Under the pieces are notes generated by a model. It saw only the letters and a list, made by a program, of their open reading frames with translations. It ran no database searches and was not told where the DNA came from. Positions 23,753 to 32,259 of a stretch of DNA of 64,000 nucleotides are shown here, one piece after another. The DNA comes from JAJRZL01 sp964557855. Its GTDB lineage: Bacteria; Zixibacteria; MSB-5A5; GN15; FEB-12. The translations under genes and the position numbers were made by a program. Location: the NCBI GenBank assembly GCA_964557855.1, contig CAZLBP010000019.1:1-64000 (forward strand). Reading direction: 5' to 3'. The stretch's first letter is position 1; each line of letters starts with the position of its first letter.

Positions 23753-24703
23753 ATGTCTGCCGAGCTTCGTAGAATTATCACAATTCTGGTCGGGGCCGTG
23801 ATCGTAGTGGCATCGTTCGTTTACCTGCATCCGGCTCAGGCACAATCGCCTGAATTGGTATTTCAAGTCGGCGACACCGTATGTGCCGGTCCTGACTTGC
23901 AGTACTCACTAGTTATTACCTTGAGCAATTTCGTGGACACCGTAGCGGGCTTTAAGTTCTGGCTGCAGTTTGACCGACCGGACCTGATTCAATTCCAGGG
24001 TTCGTTCGACAACGCCGGAAGTCTCGCATCAGGTTGGGAGTTTCTTGAAGTCAGCAGCCTGGGGGGACAGAATCTTGACCTCCAAATGGTCGCGGTTGCA
24101 GATCAGCCGGGGGAACCGTCCGTGTCGGGAATCGCACCACAACAGGACGGCAGGCTGCTTTCGCTGCCTCTCCAGGTGTTGGATGTGCCCAATACGCTGG
24201 AGGATCGCACAGTCCGAGTTCTGGTGAACCGGCAGCCGGAACACTTTGTGTTTAGTCGACCGGATGGGAGCAGTATAGGTATCGACTACGATACGATCGT
24301 AGACACCAGTTACTTTTTGTGTGTACAGGGAACAGACACATGTTTGATCTGGATCGAAATATCTGGTCCGCCAGCTGATTCAATAGCGATAGATACAATT
24401 ATTCAGCCGACAATCGACACCAACGCTGTCTTCATCTTTGATGGGGAAATCTATATCATTCGGACGTGTTGCAGTGGATTTCGTGGTAATGTTGACGGGG
24501 ATGGTGTGGATCAAATAACGGTCTCGGACCTGAGTTACCTGGTAGATTATCTGTTCAAAGCCGGACCTCAGCCGCCGTGCCCGGAGGAGGGGGATGTTGA
24601 CGGCAGCGAAGGCGGTGGTCCGGATGTGGCGGATCTATCATATTTGGTTGACTATTTGTTCAGGAGTGGTCCCCAACCTCCGGATTGTCCTAACAACCCG
24701 TAA
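23753..24703 (+). CDS. Secreted cohesin-like/dockerin-like protein
   Basis: About 316 residues. The signal peptide ends in 'HPAQAQ'. Residues about 35-150 ('YSLVITLSNFVDTVAGFKFW' and following strands) resemble the cohesin/bacterial-Ig-like fold. The C-terminal 60 residues hold two dockerin-type calcium segments: 'GNVDGDG' with 'VSDLSYLVDYLF', and 'GDVDGSEGG' with 'VADLSYLVDYLF', each followed by 'GPQP'. This paired repeat is very frequent in secreted proteins of Zixibacteria-like genomes, by my recollection. The start ATG at 23753 is preferred; an in-frame ATG... GTG alternative lies 12 nt upstream at 23741. A hairpin follows at 24715-24740. Likely a surface or matrix protein. Confidence 0.85.
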   Translation: MSAELRRIITILVGAVIVVASFVYLHPAQAQSPELVFQVGDTVCAGPDLQYSLVITLSNFVDTVAGFKFWLQFDRPDLIQFQGSFDNAGSLASGWEFLEVSSLGGQNLDLQMVAVADQPGEPSVSGIAPQQDGRLLSLPLQVLDVPNTLEDRTVRVLVNRQPEHFVFSRPDGSSIGIDYDTIVDTSYFLCVQGTDTCLIWIEISGPPADSIAIDTIIQPTIDTNAVFIFDGEIYIIRTCCSGFRGNVDGDGVDQITVSDLSYLVDYLFKAGPQPPCPEEGDVDGSEGGGPDVADLSYLVDYLFRSGPQPPDCPNNP

Positions 24704-24714
24704 GTATACCCGAA

Positions 24715-24740
24715 GCCGTCGGGCAGAGTCACCCGACGGC
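24715..24740 (+). terminator. Hairpin after the cohesin/dockerin-like gene
   Basis: A 9-bp perfect stem GCCGTCGGG/CCCGACGGC with an 8-nt loop, 12 bp after the stop codon. There is no T-run, so termination there is uncertain. Confidence 0.45.
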
Positions 24741-24823
24741 ACATTGCAGATCGGCAGCAGGAAATCGGATTTTTGATTGACATTTGCTAAGATTTAACTA
24801 TCTTCCCGGTATAGTGGTAGTGT

Positions 24824-24838
24824 GCCCAATAATTGGGC
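24824..24838. promoter_or_regulatory. 15-bp palindrome in the rpsU leader
   Basis: GCCCAAT-A-ATTGGGC is a perfect inverted repeat, 9 bp after a TATAGT box (24810-24815). It could be an operator at the transcription start or a hairpin (GCCCA stem, ATAAT loop) in the leader. A TTGACA lies at 24777-24782. Confidence 0.35.
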
Positions 24839-24883
24839 CTTGGTTAAATATTGTAATTAAACCGGTTAAGGAGGTGTTGCCAT

Positions 24884-25084
24884 TTGCCGGGCGTAAAGGT
24901 TCGTGACGACGAGTCATTCGAAAAAGCTCTGCGTCGTTTCAACAAGTTCTGCGAAAAGACAGGTGTGTTATCTGATATAAAGAAACATCAGCACTTCGAG
25001 AAGCCTTCCGAGGCTCGCAAGCGCAAAATGGCCGTTGCTCGCCGCAAAATGAGACGGCTGAAACGGCTTGAACAAGAACGCTAG
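24884..25084 (+). CDS. rpsU: 30S ribosomal protein S21
   Basis: 66 residues, a small basic protein of the 30S subunit needed for initiation. It has 'VKVRDDESFEKALRRFNK' and the Lys/Arg-rich C-terminal helix 'RKRKMAVARRKMRRLK'. The start is TTG at 24884, chosen because GGAGGT lies 8 nt upstream and the first residues 'MPGVKV' fit the family; there is no ATG. It heads rpsU-yqeY-cvpA, followed by mutS2-dnaG-recN, recalling the rpsU-dnaG linkage of the macromolecular synthesis operon. Confidence 0.95.
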   Translation: MPGVKVRDDESFEKALRRFNKFCEKTGVLSDIKKHQHFEKPSEARKRKMAVARRKMRRLKRLEQER

Positions 25085-25085
25085 A

Positions 25086-25532
25086 ATGAATCGACTTGAA
25101 CAGATAGATCAAGACTTGATAGAGGCCCTGAAAGCACGAAAGCAGGAAAAAGTTACGGTGCTTCGGGGCCTTAAATCTGACCTGAAGTACCGTCGTATCG
25201 ATAAAGGCGACGATCTAACGAATGAAGATGTAATTGCGGTTTTGTCCGGCGCGGCCAAGAAGTGTCGTGAATCTCTGCATGAGTACGAGAAGGCCGGCCG
25301 CAAAGATTTGATTGAAAAGTCCAGGCTTGAACTCGACATCATTTCGAATTACCTCCCCAAACAGCTCTCTGAAGACGAATTGCGAGAAATCGTACAAGCC
25401 GCCATTGATGAGACCGGCGCCAACTCCCCGCAACAGATAGGTCTCGTAATGAAGGTTGTCATGCCCAAAATCAAGGGTCAGGCGGACGGGAAACTCGTCA
25501 ATAAATTGGCTTCGGAATTACTTGCGCAATAA
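25086..25532 (+). CDS. yqeY: GatB/YqeY domain protein
   Basis: 148 residues of the YqeY family, related to the tail domain of the amidotransferase subunit GatB; a role in tRNA-dependent amidation or tRNA binding is proposed. Motifs: 'LKSDLKYRRIDKGDDLTNEDV', 'SRLELDIISNYLPKQLSEDE' and 'GLVMKVVMPKIKGQADGKLV'. ATG 25086 is 1 nt after the rpsU stop, implying coupled translation; an upstream in-frame TTG inside rpsU is less likely. Confidence 0.93.
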   Translation: MNRLEQIDQDLIEALKARKQEKVTVLRGLKSDLKYRRIDKGDDLTNEDVIAVLSGAAKKCRESLHEYEKAGRKDLIEKSRLELDIISNYLPKQLSEDELREIVQAAIDETGANSPQQIGLVMKVVMPKIKGQADGKLVNKLASELLAQ

Positions 25533-25592
25533 TTTAAAAAAGTCCTACCTTTTCAGAAGAAAACACAGAATCCGAGACAGGAGCGGTTGTGG

Positions 25593-26228
25593 ATGAATTG
25601 GGTTGATGGGATTCTACTGGTAATGTTGTTGGCGATGGTGATTGTCGGCTCCAAGAAAGGGATGATTCGGGAGCTCACGGCGTTTATCATCTTCTTTGTC
25701 GCCATCATCGTTTCGGTCAACTATGTAGACCGGTTCGCCGTCTGGGTTGCACGGAATACAGGTGGGTCGCCCCTATTGTCTGCCTTTCTGTCCTTTGCCG
25801 TGTTACTGGCGTTGTGTTATGTGGTATTCAAGCTCCTTGGCCTTCTCTTCTACAAAGTAGCTCAGATCAAGTCAAGCGGCAAGCGAGACCAGATGGGAGG
25901 CGCCCTGGTCGGCTTCCTGCGCGGCTGGGTACTGATCGGCTTCATAACGTTTATGGCGTTTCTTCTGCCCCTGCCGCAGGCATTCTATACGTCGTTTGAA
26001 ACATCATTCTTCGGCCCGGTTGTGGCCAAGACAGTGCCCCTTATGTTTGAAACGACCGCCCCCATTCATCCGGAGAACAGAGACTTCATCGACAAAATCG
26101 AAACGACTCTGCTTCTGACACAGTCGCAGAACGGCGGCCACGACATTTCAGACGAAGATCGCAAGGCAGTGCTGCAGGTCATGAACCAGATGAGAAAGTT
26201 CTTCAAGACGGGGCTGGACGGCACCTAG
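25593..26228 (+). CDS. CvpA family membrane protein
   Basis: About 211 residues with four predicted membrane helices (about 4-22, 28-48, 60-85, 105-130) and a cytoplasmic or periplasmic tail of about 75 residues. The first segment 'WVDGILLVMLLAMVIVGSKKGMIREL' is the CvpA pattern. Family members are linked to colicin V production and envelope homeostasis; the biochemical role is unknown. The ATG at 25593 has AGGAG 9 nt upstream. It is often next to mutS2, as here. Confidence 0.88.
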   Translation: MNWVDGILLVMLLAMVIVGSKKGMIRELTAFIIFFVAIIVSVNYVDRFAVWVARNTGGSPLLSAFLSFAVLLALCYVVFKLLGLLFYKVAQIKSSGKRDQMGGALVGFLRGWVLIGFITFMAFLLPLPQAFYTSFETSFFGPVVAKTVPLMFETTAPIHPENRDFIDKIETTLLLTQSQNGGHDISDEDRKAVLQVMNQMRKFFKTGLDGT

Positions 26229-26239
26229 ATCGATTTGAT

Positions 26240-26267
26240 TTTGATTTCCAATTCGTAGCCTTATATT
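26240..26267 (+). promoter_or_regulatory. Candidate promoter of mutS2-dnaG-recN
   Basis: TTTGAT, 16-bp spacer, TATATT. The expected start lies within or just before the hairpin at 26270-26289, so the mRNA would begin with that stem-loop. Confidence 0.35.
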
Positions 26268-26269
26268 GT

Positions 26270-26297
26270 GGCCGACCACTGGGTCGGCCTTTATTTT
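26270..26297 (+). terminator. Intrinsic terminator after cvpA
   Basis: Stem GGCCGACC/GGTCGGCC with a 4-nt loop, followed by TTTATTTT. It ends the rpsU-yqeY-cvpA transcript and overlaps the leader of mutS2. Confidence 0.75.
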
Positions 26298-26324
26298 GGC
26301 GGCAAACTGACGGTTAACAGTACC

Positions 26325-28682
26325 ATGTTCGATCAGCATACACTAGAAGTTCTGGAGTTTCCAAAGATTATATCTTTGATATCAGGGAAATGCCGAACTC
26401 CGTACGGCAAAGAGATCGTGAAATGGCTAGCACCGCTCGAGGATGTCAGTGAAATCCGCCGCCGGGGTACGGAAATATCCCAGATGAAGGATATTATCGA
26501 GTTCGGCCCGGCTTTTCCCCTGGCGCGGCTGGAAAATGCGCGTGAACTTCTGAAACGTGCGGAGGTCGAAAACGTCTTTCTGGAACCACAAGAGATTTTG
26601 ACTGTAGTTGAACTGGTCGAAGTCTCAATCGAGATTCATGAATACGATGAAGAAAACCGCGAGAAGTTTCCTGCTATCGCCGAGTACATTACCGAAGTAC
26701 GGGCCTTTCCCGAACTAAGGAAAGAAATCCGTCGGGCGATCGATGAAGACGGTGAAATTCGGGACAATGCCTCTCAGGAACTGAAGAAGATTCGCAACTC
26801 GCTGGCCGAGAACAAACGTCGCATTCTTCAACACCTGGAACGTATTCAGGCCGGACAGACCAGACAACCCGGTATGCAGGATGATGTTGTCACCATGCGC
26901 AACGGCCGCTACGTAATCTCGGTTCCGTCCAATCGCTACCAGGCGAATATGGGGATATTACACGATCGCAGTCAGACCGGTATGACTCTGTACGTGGAAC
27001 CTCAGGAGACGGTAGAAATGAACAACCGCATCAATATGCTCAAGCAGGAGGAGCGGTTGGAGATTGATCGTATCCTTCGGGCTATTACGGGTGAAATTGG
27101 CCGACGTTCAGAGGCGTTGCTGGAGAACACTCGTTTGATCGGCAAGCTCGACGCGGCCTACGCCTGCGCGCAGTTGTCGCGAAGAATACACGGCAATCAG
27201 CCGTTGACAGGTGAACAAGCTTCTCTGGACCTCAAGGAGGCACGCCATCCGTTGCTGATAACACAGTCGGATCAGATCGACCGAGTCGTGGCCAGCAGTA
27301 TCGCCATAGACGGATCTCGTCAAGTCATCCTCATCACCGGACCGAACACCGGCGGCAAGACGATTCTGCTTAAGACCGTTGGGCTGGCGGTGGCCATGTT
27401 TCAGTCGGGACTGCATATCGCGGCGGGCGACCAGTCATCGATCGGCTTGTTCGAAGACGTGTTGGCTGACATCGGCGATGAACAGTCGATTGAATTATCA
27501 TTGTCCACCTTTTCATCACATATGACCAACATTGTCCGGGGTGTTAGACAAGCCTCAGAGAACACATTGCTCCTCTTCGATGAAATAGGAGCCGGTACCG
27601 ATCCTAAGGAGGGCGCCGCTTTGGCGGAAGCGGTTATCCTTGAAGGAATCAGAAAGGGGGCGCGAATTCTGGCCACTACCCACTATTCCCAGTTGAAAAC
27701 CCTGGCTACGGAACACGCCGAGATCGAAAACGCATCGCTCGAGTTTAATCGCAAGACACTGCAGCCCACGTACAAGCTTCAAGTAGGTATTCCCGGATCT
27801 TCGTATGCAGTGGAGATAGCCGGGCGACTGGGCCTGGACCCGGCAGTCTGTCGTCACGCGGCTCGACTGGTCGGCAGCGGGGAAAGATCCTTAAGCGGCC
27901 TTATCTCTTCGCTGGAAAGTGAGCTGGCAACGGTTCGCCGAGACGGAACCGAACTCTCGGAGAGATTGGAAAGAGTCCGGGAGCTGGAAGAATACTATGA
28001 GCGGGAAAACAAGAAGCTCGAAACCGCTGTGGAATCCGAGAAAAAGAAGAGTCTTGAGGACACCCAGACATTTCTGGATGAAACGAGACGGGAGATAGAG
28101 AACCTCGTCGCTGAGATACGCAAATCAAAGGCGAAACCTGAAGCTGTGAAGCGGTTTCATCGCAGTCTGCATGAGAAGCAGGGCCGACTCAATAAGATGA
28201 AAAACCGACTGGAAGACACACCGGTCGAGCCGACGAGTTTTACTGTCGGCGATTCGGTTGAGATACTCTCCCTTGGACAACAAGGCGAAATCACGGATCT
28301 GATCAGCCAGGAACGAGTCCGGGTAAAAGTGGGCAACATTTTCACGACTGTAGAGCGGCGCAACCTCCGCAAGACGGAGGGTTTGTCCTCCGGCAAGCCA
28401 AAGGTGACGGTCTCCGGTCCGTCACTGGGCGGCGGTATTTCACCGGAGATCCACTTACGGGGGATGACCGGGGAAGAGGCGGTCGAGGCACTCGACAAGT
28501 ACCTGGACCAGGCCGTGCTGTCCGGCCTGAAACAGGTATACGTCGTCCACGGCAAAGGAACCGGGGCGCTGCGAAAGGTTCTTTCTACTTTCCTTCGGGG
28601 CCGCCCTGATGTGGAGTCAATCAGGCTGGGCGACTGGAACGAAGGCGGCGCGGGAGTCACGATAGTCAAGCTGATGTCCTGA
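26325..28682 (+). CDS. mutS2: MutS2 family DNA/ribosome-associated ATPase with Smr nuclease domain
   Basis: 785 residues. MutS2 proteins act against homologous recombination and, in some bacteria, rescue collided ribosomes. The order is MutS-like core, ATPase with Walker A 'GPNTGGKT' (about 338-345) and 'LLLFDEIGAGTDP', a long coiled coil (about 530-630), then a KOW-like segment and the C-terminal Smr domain (about 710-785; 'LRGMTGEEAVEALDKYLD', 'VVHGKGTGALR'). I chose ATG 26325 because a GTG 57 nt upstream lies before the terminator stem and the family N-terminus is 'HTLEVLEF'. dnaG follows after 2 nt. Confidence 0.95.
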   Translation: MFDQHTLEVLEFPKIISLISGKCRTPYGKEIVKWLAPLEDVSEIRRRGTEISQMKDIIEFGPAFPLARLENARELLKRAEVENVFLEPQEILTVVELVEVSIEIHEYDEENREKFPAIAEYITEVRAFPELRKEIRRAIDEDGEIRDNASQELKKIRNSLAENKRRILQHLERIQAGQTRQPGMQDDVVTMRNGRYVISVPSNRYQANMGILHDRSQTGMTLYVEPQETVEMNNRINMLKQEERLEIDRILRAITGEIGRRSEALLENTRLIGKLDAAYACAQLSRRIHGNQPLTGEQASLDLKEARHPLLITQSDQIDRVVASSIAIDGSRQVILITGPNTGGKTILLKTVGLAVAMFQSGLHIAAGDQSSIGLFEDVLADIGDEQSIELSLSTFSSHMTNIVRGVRQASENTLLLFDEIGAGTDPKEGAALAEAVILEGIRKGARILATTHYSQLKTLATEHAEIENASLEFNRKTLQPTYKLQVGIPGSSYAVEIAGRLGLDPAVCRHAARLVGSGERSLSGLISSLESELATVRRDGTELSERLERVRELEEYYERENKKLETAVESEKKKSLEDTQTFLDETRREIENLVAEIRKSKAKPEAVKRFHRSLHEKQGRLNKMKNRLEDTPVEPTSFTVGDSVEILSLGQQGEITDLISQERVRVKVGNIFTTVERRNLRKTEGLSSGKPKVTVSGPSLGGGISPEIHLRGMTGEEAVEALDKYLDQAVLSGLKQVYVVHGKGTGALRKVLSTFLRGRPDVESIRLGDWNEGGAGVTIVKLMS

Positions 28683-28684
28683 GT

Positions 28685-30457
28685 ATGATACCCCCCGAGA
28701 CCATAGAACAGATTCGTCAGGCGGTTGACATAGTCCAAGTCATCGGCGAATACCTAAAACTCAAGAAACGGGGCAACAGATACGTGGCGCTGTGCCCCTT
28801 TCACACTGAGAAGACGCCTTCCTTCAGTATCTCGCAAGACAAACAGTTGTATTACTGCTTCGGCTGTGGTCGGGGAGGCACGGTATTCAATTTCCTCATG
28901 GAACATGAAGGGATGTCTTTCGCGGAGGCGGTACGGTACCTGGCTGAGAAAGCCAACATTCCGATACGTGAAGATCGAGCCTCGGATACACGTCGAGAAC
29001 AGTCGGAACGCATAACCTACGCCAACCAAGTGGCTCTGGATTACTTTCGCCGGCAGCTTTTCAGTCCCCGGTACAGTGATATCCTGAATAAGTACCTGAT
29101 CGCCAAACGCGGCATGGACAAGACTACGATTGAGACGTTTGCCCTTGGGCTGGCTGGTGAAGAATGGGACGGCTTGATTAAGTACGCAGCGTCGAAAGAT
29201 TTAAAGCCCGATGAGCTGGCTGCCTGCGGCCTGGCGGCCTATTCCGAAAGGACCAGGTCGTACTATGACCGGTTTCGTCAGCGACTGATCATCCCCATCT
29301 TCAACCTCAGCCAGAAGCCGATCGCGTTTGGCGGCCGCACTCTCAAGAAAGGCGAATCAGTCAAGTATATCAACTCTCCTGAAACGGCTTTGTATATCAA
29401 AGGAAACGTACTTTATGGGCTGAATTTCACCAAGGATGAAATCAAACAGGTGTCGTCTGCGATAGTGGTCGAAGGGTACTTCGATTTGCTGTCCCTCTGG
29501 CAGGTAGGCGTGAAGAACGTCGTGGCATCATCGGGAACGGCGTTCACGGCCCAACAGGCCCGACTGCTGGCCCGTTTTGCCGAAGAGGTATACTTGTTCT
29601 TTGACGCTGACTCGGCCGGAAGAACGGCGGCGATTCGATCGGTGGACGTACTCTATGATGCGGGACTGGAGGTGAAAGTCATGACCGCTCCAAGCGGCGA
29701 GGACCCGGACTCGTTGGCGCGCACGTACGGGAAGTTCAAGATCGAGGAACTGCGCGAAACTGCCATGGGCTTCATACCGTTTCGAACGCATGACTTCGAA
29801 ATCCGCTCGGCGGGGATTATCGGCAAGGAGAAGTTGGTGAAGGAGTTCAGCGCTCTGGGGAACAAGATCGCCGATCCCACCCGTCGGAGCCTGTTTCTGG
29901 CTGAGGCGGCCAATGTTCTGGATGTGGATATTTCTCTTTTGCAGCGTGCGCCCGCCGCGCAGGATGGTCGCGACAGCGAAGTGAGAGTATCCGCCTCCGA
30001 TAACAAGCATAACCCGATCGAAGTTAATTTCCTGTCGTTGCTGTTCCATAACCCCGGCAATATCGATGAGGTGCTGGAAGAAGTATCGCCCGAGGATTTT
30101 GATTCACGCGAACTATCGCGTCTTTACTCGGCCATGGCCCAGCAGTATATATCGACCGGCGAATTGCATGCCGGTCGGCTCATCGACACCGCACGGGACA
30201 ACGAATTCGTTAAGCTTATCACTTATGTGGCGTCGCAAGAGTGGGACAGAGAGAAAGTTGATCGGATAATGGTAGAACAGTATTTACTAATGAAGGAGAA
30301 GAGGCGAAAGGCCTTACGGGCGAAACTGAGGACACAATTGGAGCAAGCCACATCTGAAGGCGACTCTAAGACAGCTGAGCGTATCTCCGAAGAACTTAAG
30401 AGACTGGGTCTGTGGGTTGATAAAGAAGCTGACCATAGAAAACATCGCCCTCGTTAA
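28685..30457 (+). CDS. dnaG: DNA primase
   Basis: Synthesises RNA primers at the replication fork. It has 590 residues. The CHC2 zinc finger has C37, H40, C58 and C61 ('CPFH', 'CFGC'). The catalytic core has 'AFGGRTL' and the TOPRIM domain, with 'VVEGYFDLLSLW' carrying the metal-binding Glu and 'FFDADSAGRTA' carrying the Asp pair. The C-terminal helicase-binding region is divergent, as usual. The start 'MIPPETIEQIRQAVDIVQVI' is canonical. It lies 2 nt after mutS2 and its last 41 nt overlap recN. Confidence 0.97.
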   Translation: MIPPETIEQIRQAVDIVQVIGEYLKLKKRGNRYVALCPFHTEKTPSFSISQDKQLYYCFGCGRGGTVFNFLMEHEGMSFAEAVRYLAEKANIPIREDRASDTRREQSERITYANQVALDYFRRQLFSPRYSDILNKYLIAKRGMDKTTIETFALGLAGEEWDGLIKYAASKDLKPDELAACGLAAYSERTRSYYDRFRQRLIIPIFNLSQKPIAFGGRTLKKGESVKYINSPETALYIKGNVLYGLNFTKDEIKQVSSAIVVEGYFDLLSLWQVGVKNVVASSGTAFTAQQARLLARFAEEVYLFFDADSAGRTAAIRSVDVLYDAGLEVKVMTAPSGEDPDSLARTYGKFKIEELRETAMGFIPFRTHDFEIRSAGIIGKEKLVKEFSALGNKIADPTRRSLFLAEAANVLDVDISLLQRAPAAQDGRDSEVRVSASDNKHNPIEVNFLSLLFHNPGNIDEVLEEVSPEDFDSRELSRLYSAMAQQYISTGELHAGRLIDTARDNEFVKLITYVASQEWDREKVDRIMVEQYLLMKEKRRKALRAKLRTQLEQATSEGDSKTAERISEELKRLGLWVDKEADHRKHRPR

Positions 30458-32069
30458 GAAGGCTACTCTCGAATTTGACAGCGGCTTGACGGTTCTTACC
30501 GGTGAAACCGGAGGCGGCAAATCCGTAGTCGTCACCGCCCTGTCGCTGGCTTTGGGTGAGCGAGCCGATCAGGATTACATTCGTCATGGGACGACTCGGG
30601 CGTGCGTCACCGCCGAATTCGACGACCTTTACATAGAACGGGAATTATCGCGAACCGGCGCCGGAAGACTTAAGCTGAATGACAACCGCGCTACTCTGCT
30701 GCAACTGAAGGAAATCTCTCCACCGCCGGCCCAAATACTCGGGCAACACGCGGGGCAGGAACTGCTGGATGAAGCGAGGCATCTCGATTTTGTCGATCGC
30801 TTCGCCTCGCTGATGGACTTGCGACAGGAAGTCGAGCAGGCGTTCTATAGCTGGCAAAAGGCCGCAGACGAACTGAAGCGCGTAATCAATCGGCGAGAAC
30901 AGCTCGTTCAAGAACGTGAACTTCTACTCTTTCAACAGGAGGAGATCCAGAAGGCATCGATTAGGGTCGGCGAAGAGGAAGAGTTGCTGCAGGAGCGCAG
31001 AATCCTCGATTCGGCGCAACAGCTCATGGCTGCATCGGCCGGTCTGACCGATGTCCTCGGCGGGGAGAACGGCGTCATCGACCTGCTCGGGGCCGCCCGT
31101 AAGCAGTTGGAGCAGATGGCCGATATCGACCCATCGTTGGCAGGGAAAGTGGGAGAGTTGATGGAAATCGACTACCAGCTTGAGGATATGCGCCGGTTTG
31201 TCGAAGGGTACGGTTCATCCGTTCAAGACAATCCGGCACGACTGGAGGAAGTGAATATCCGTCTCGATGAAATCTACAAGTTGAAAAAGAAGTACGGCGG
31301 CTCGGAAGAATTCGTACTTGCTACTCTGGGCGACATCGAGAACAAGCTAGAAGATCGTCCGGACATTGACACACATATCAATGAATTGCAGGCACAGGAG
31401 CGGAGATTAAGGCAAGTCTATACTGAGATTGCGCTCCGACTCAGCACCGGTCGCCGGGCGGCTGCCAAACAGCTCGGCCGGCGCGTGATTGAAGAGCTGC
31501 GCGATCTGGCCATCGACCGAGCGCAGTTCGATTGCGAACTGGTCTACGAAAATGACGATGCCGGTATCGCGATCGAAGATCGCACAATACGTCCTCTCCC
31601 CTGCGGTCTGGAACAGGCCCGCTTCCTGTTCTCCGCGAATCCGGGAGAACCGTTGAAATCACTGGTCAAGACAGCCTCCGGCGGAGAAGTTTCCCGAGTG
31701 CTGTTGGCATTGAAATCCGCCGAGTTGTCGAATCAGCCGGCGCTTAACAGCGGCGACAACAGGCGTGAGCGCAGGACGGCATCGAAAAGAACGTCCGAGC
31801 CGTTGCCGCTGCTTGTCTTCGATGAAGTAGACGTCGGCATTGGCGGACGAACGGCCGTTGAAGTGGGCCGCAAGCTGAAGAGATTATCGGAGCGCTGTCA
31901 GGTGATCGTGATCACGCATCTGCACCAGATAGCCCGGGTGGCTGACCATCATTTCGTAGCCGAAAAGGAATCGGAAGGCGGCAGCAGGACGGTTATCAAT
32001 GTTCGGCGCCTGCGCCGGGACGAAATCGCCGTCGAACTCGAACGCATGGTGGCTCTGCCAAAGGCATGA
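30417..32069 (+). CDS. recN: DNA repair protein RecN
   Basis: An SMC-like ATPase that acts at double-strand breaks. It has 550 residues: 'MIKKLTIENIALVKKATLEF', Walker A 'LTGETGGGKS' (usual form GETGAGKS), central coiled coils interrupted by a hinge, signature 'TASGGEVSRVLLALK', Walker B 'LLVFDEVDVGIGG' and 'VIVITHLHQIA'. The start is TTG at 30417 inside the end of dnaG. No alternative gives the conserved N-terminus, so a 41-nt overlap with low initiation is predicted. Confidence 0.95.
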   Translation: MIKKLTIENIALVKKATLEFDSGLTVLTGETGGGKSVVVTALSLALGERADQDYIRHGTTRACVTAEFDDLYIERELSRTGAGRLKLNDNRATLLQLKEISPPPAQILGQHAGQELLDEARHLDFVDRFASLMDLRQEVEQAFYSWQKAADELKRVINRREQLVQERELLLFQQEEIQKASIRVGEEEELLQERRILDSAQQLMAASAGLTDVLGGENGVIDLLGAARKQLEQMADIDPSLAGKVGELMEIDYQLEDMRRFVEGYGSSVQDNPARLEEVNIRLDEIYKLKKKYGGSEEFVLATLGDIENKLEDRPDIDTHINELQAQERRLRQVYTEIALRLSTGRRAAAKQLGRRVIEELRDLAIDRAQFDCELVYENDDAGIAIEDRTIRPLPCGLEQARFLFSANPGEPLKSLVKTASGGEVSRVLLALKSAELSNQPALNSGDNRRERRTASKRTSEPLPLLVFDEVDVGIGGRTAVEVGRKLKRLSERCQVIVITHLHQIARVADHHFVAEKESEGGSRTVINVRRLRRDEIAVELERMVALPKA

Positions 32070-32259
32070 CACAAACCTCCCGATCATACCCTTCATGGCA
32101 ACATGTCCAACTTTCTATCAAACAGATAGTTATCGGAACAATATCTGCCTGCGCTTGTTTAGTGGAATAACAAATGGAATACACGTAGTGCAGTTCCGAA
32201 GCTAGGTTGGTCAACTGTCAAACAATCAAATAAGCAAATGGGAGGACTCCTCCTGGTGT

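Noticed and set aside
26268..26324. GTG start 57 nt upstream for mutS2
   Set aside because: It lies at the base of the cvpA terminator stem, and the added residues do not fit the family N-terminus; the ATG at 26325 does.
32060..32259. Promoter of the glgE operon
   Set aside because: No pair of -35/-10 boxes with acceptable spacing was found; the promoter is not assigned.
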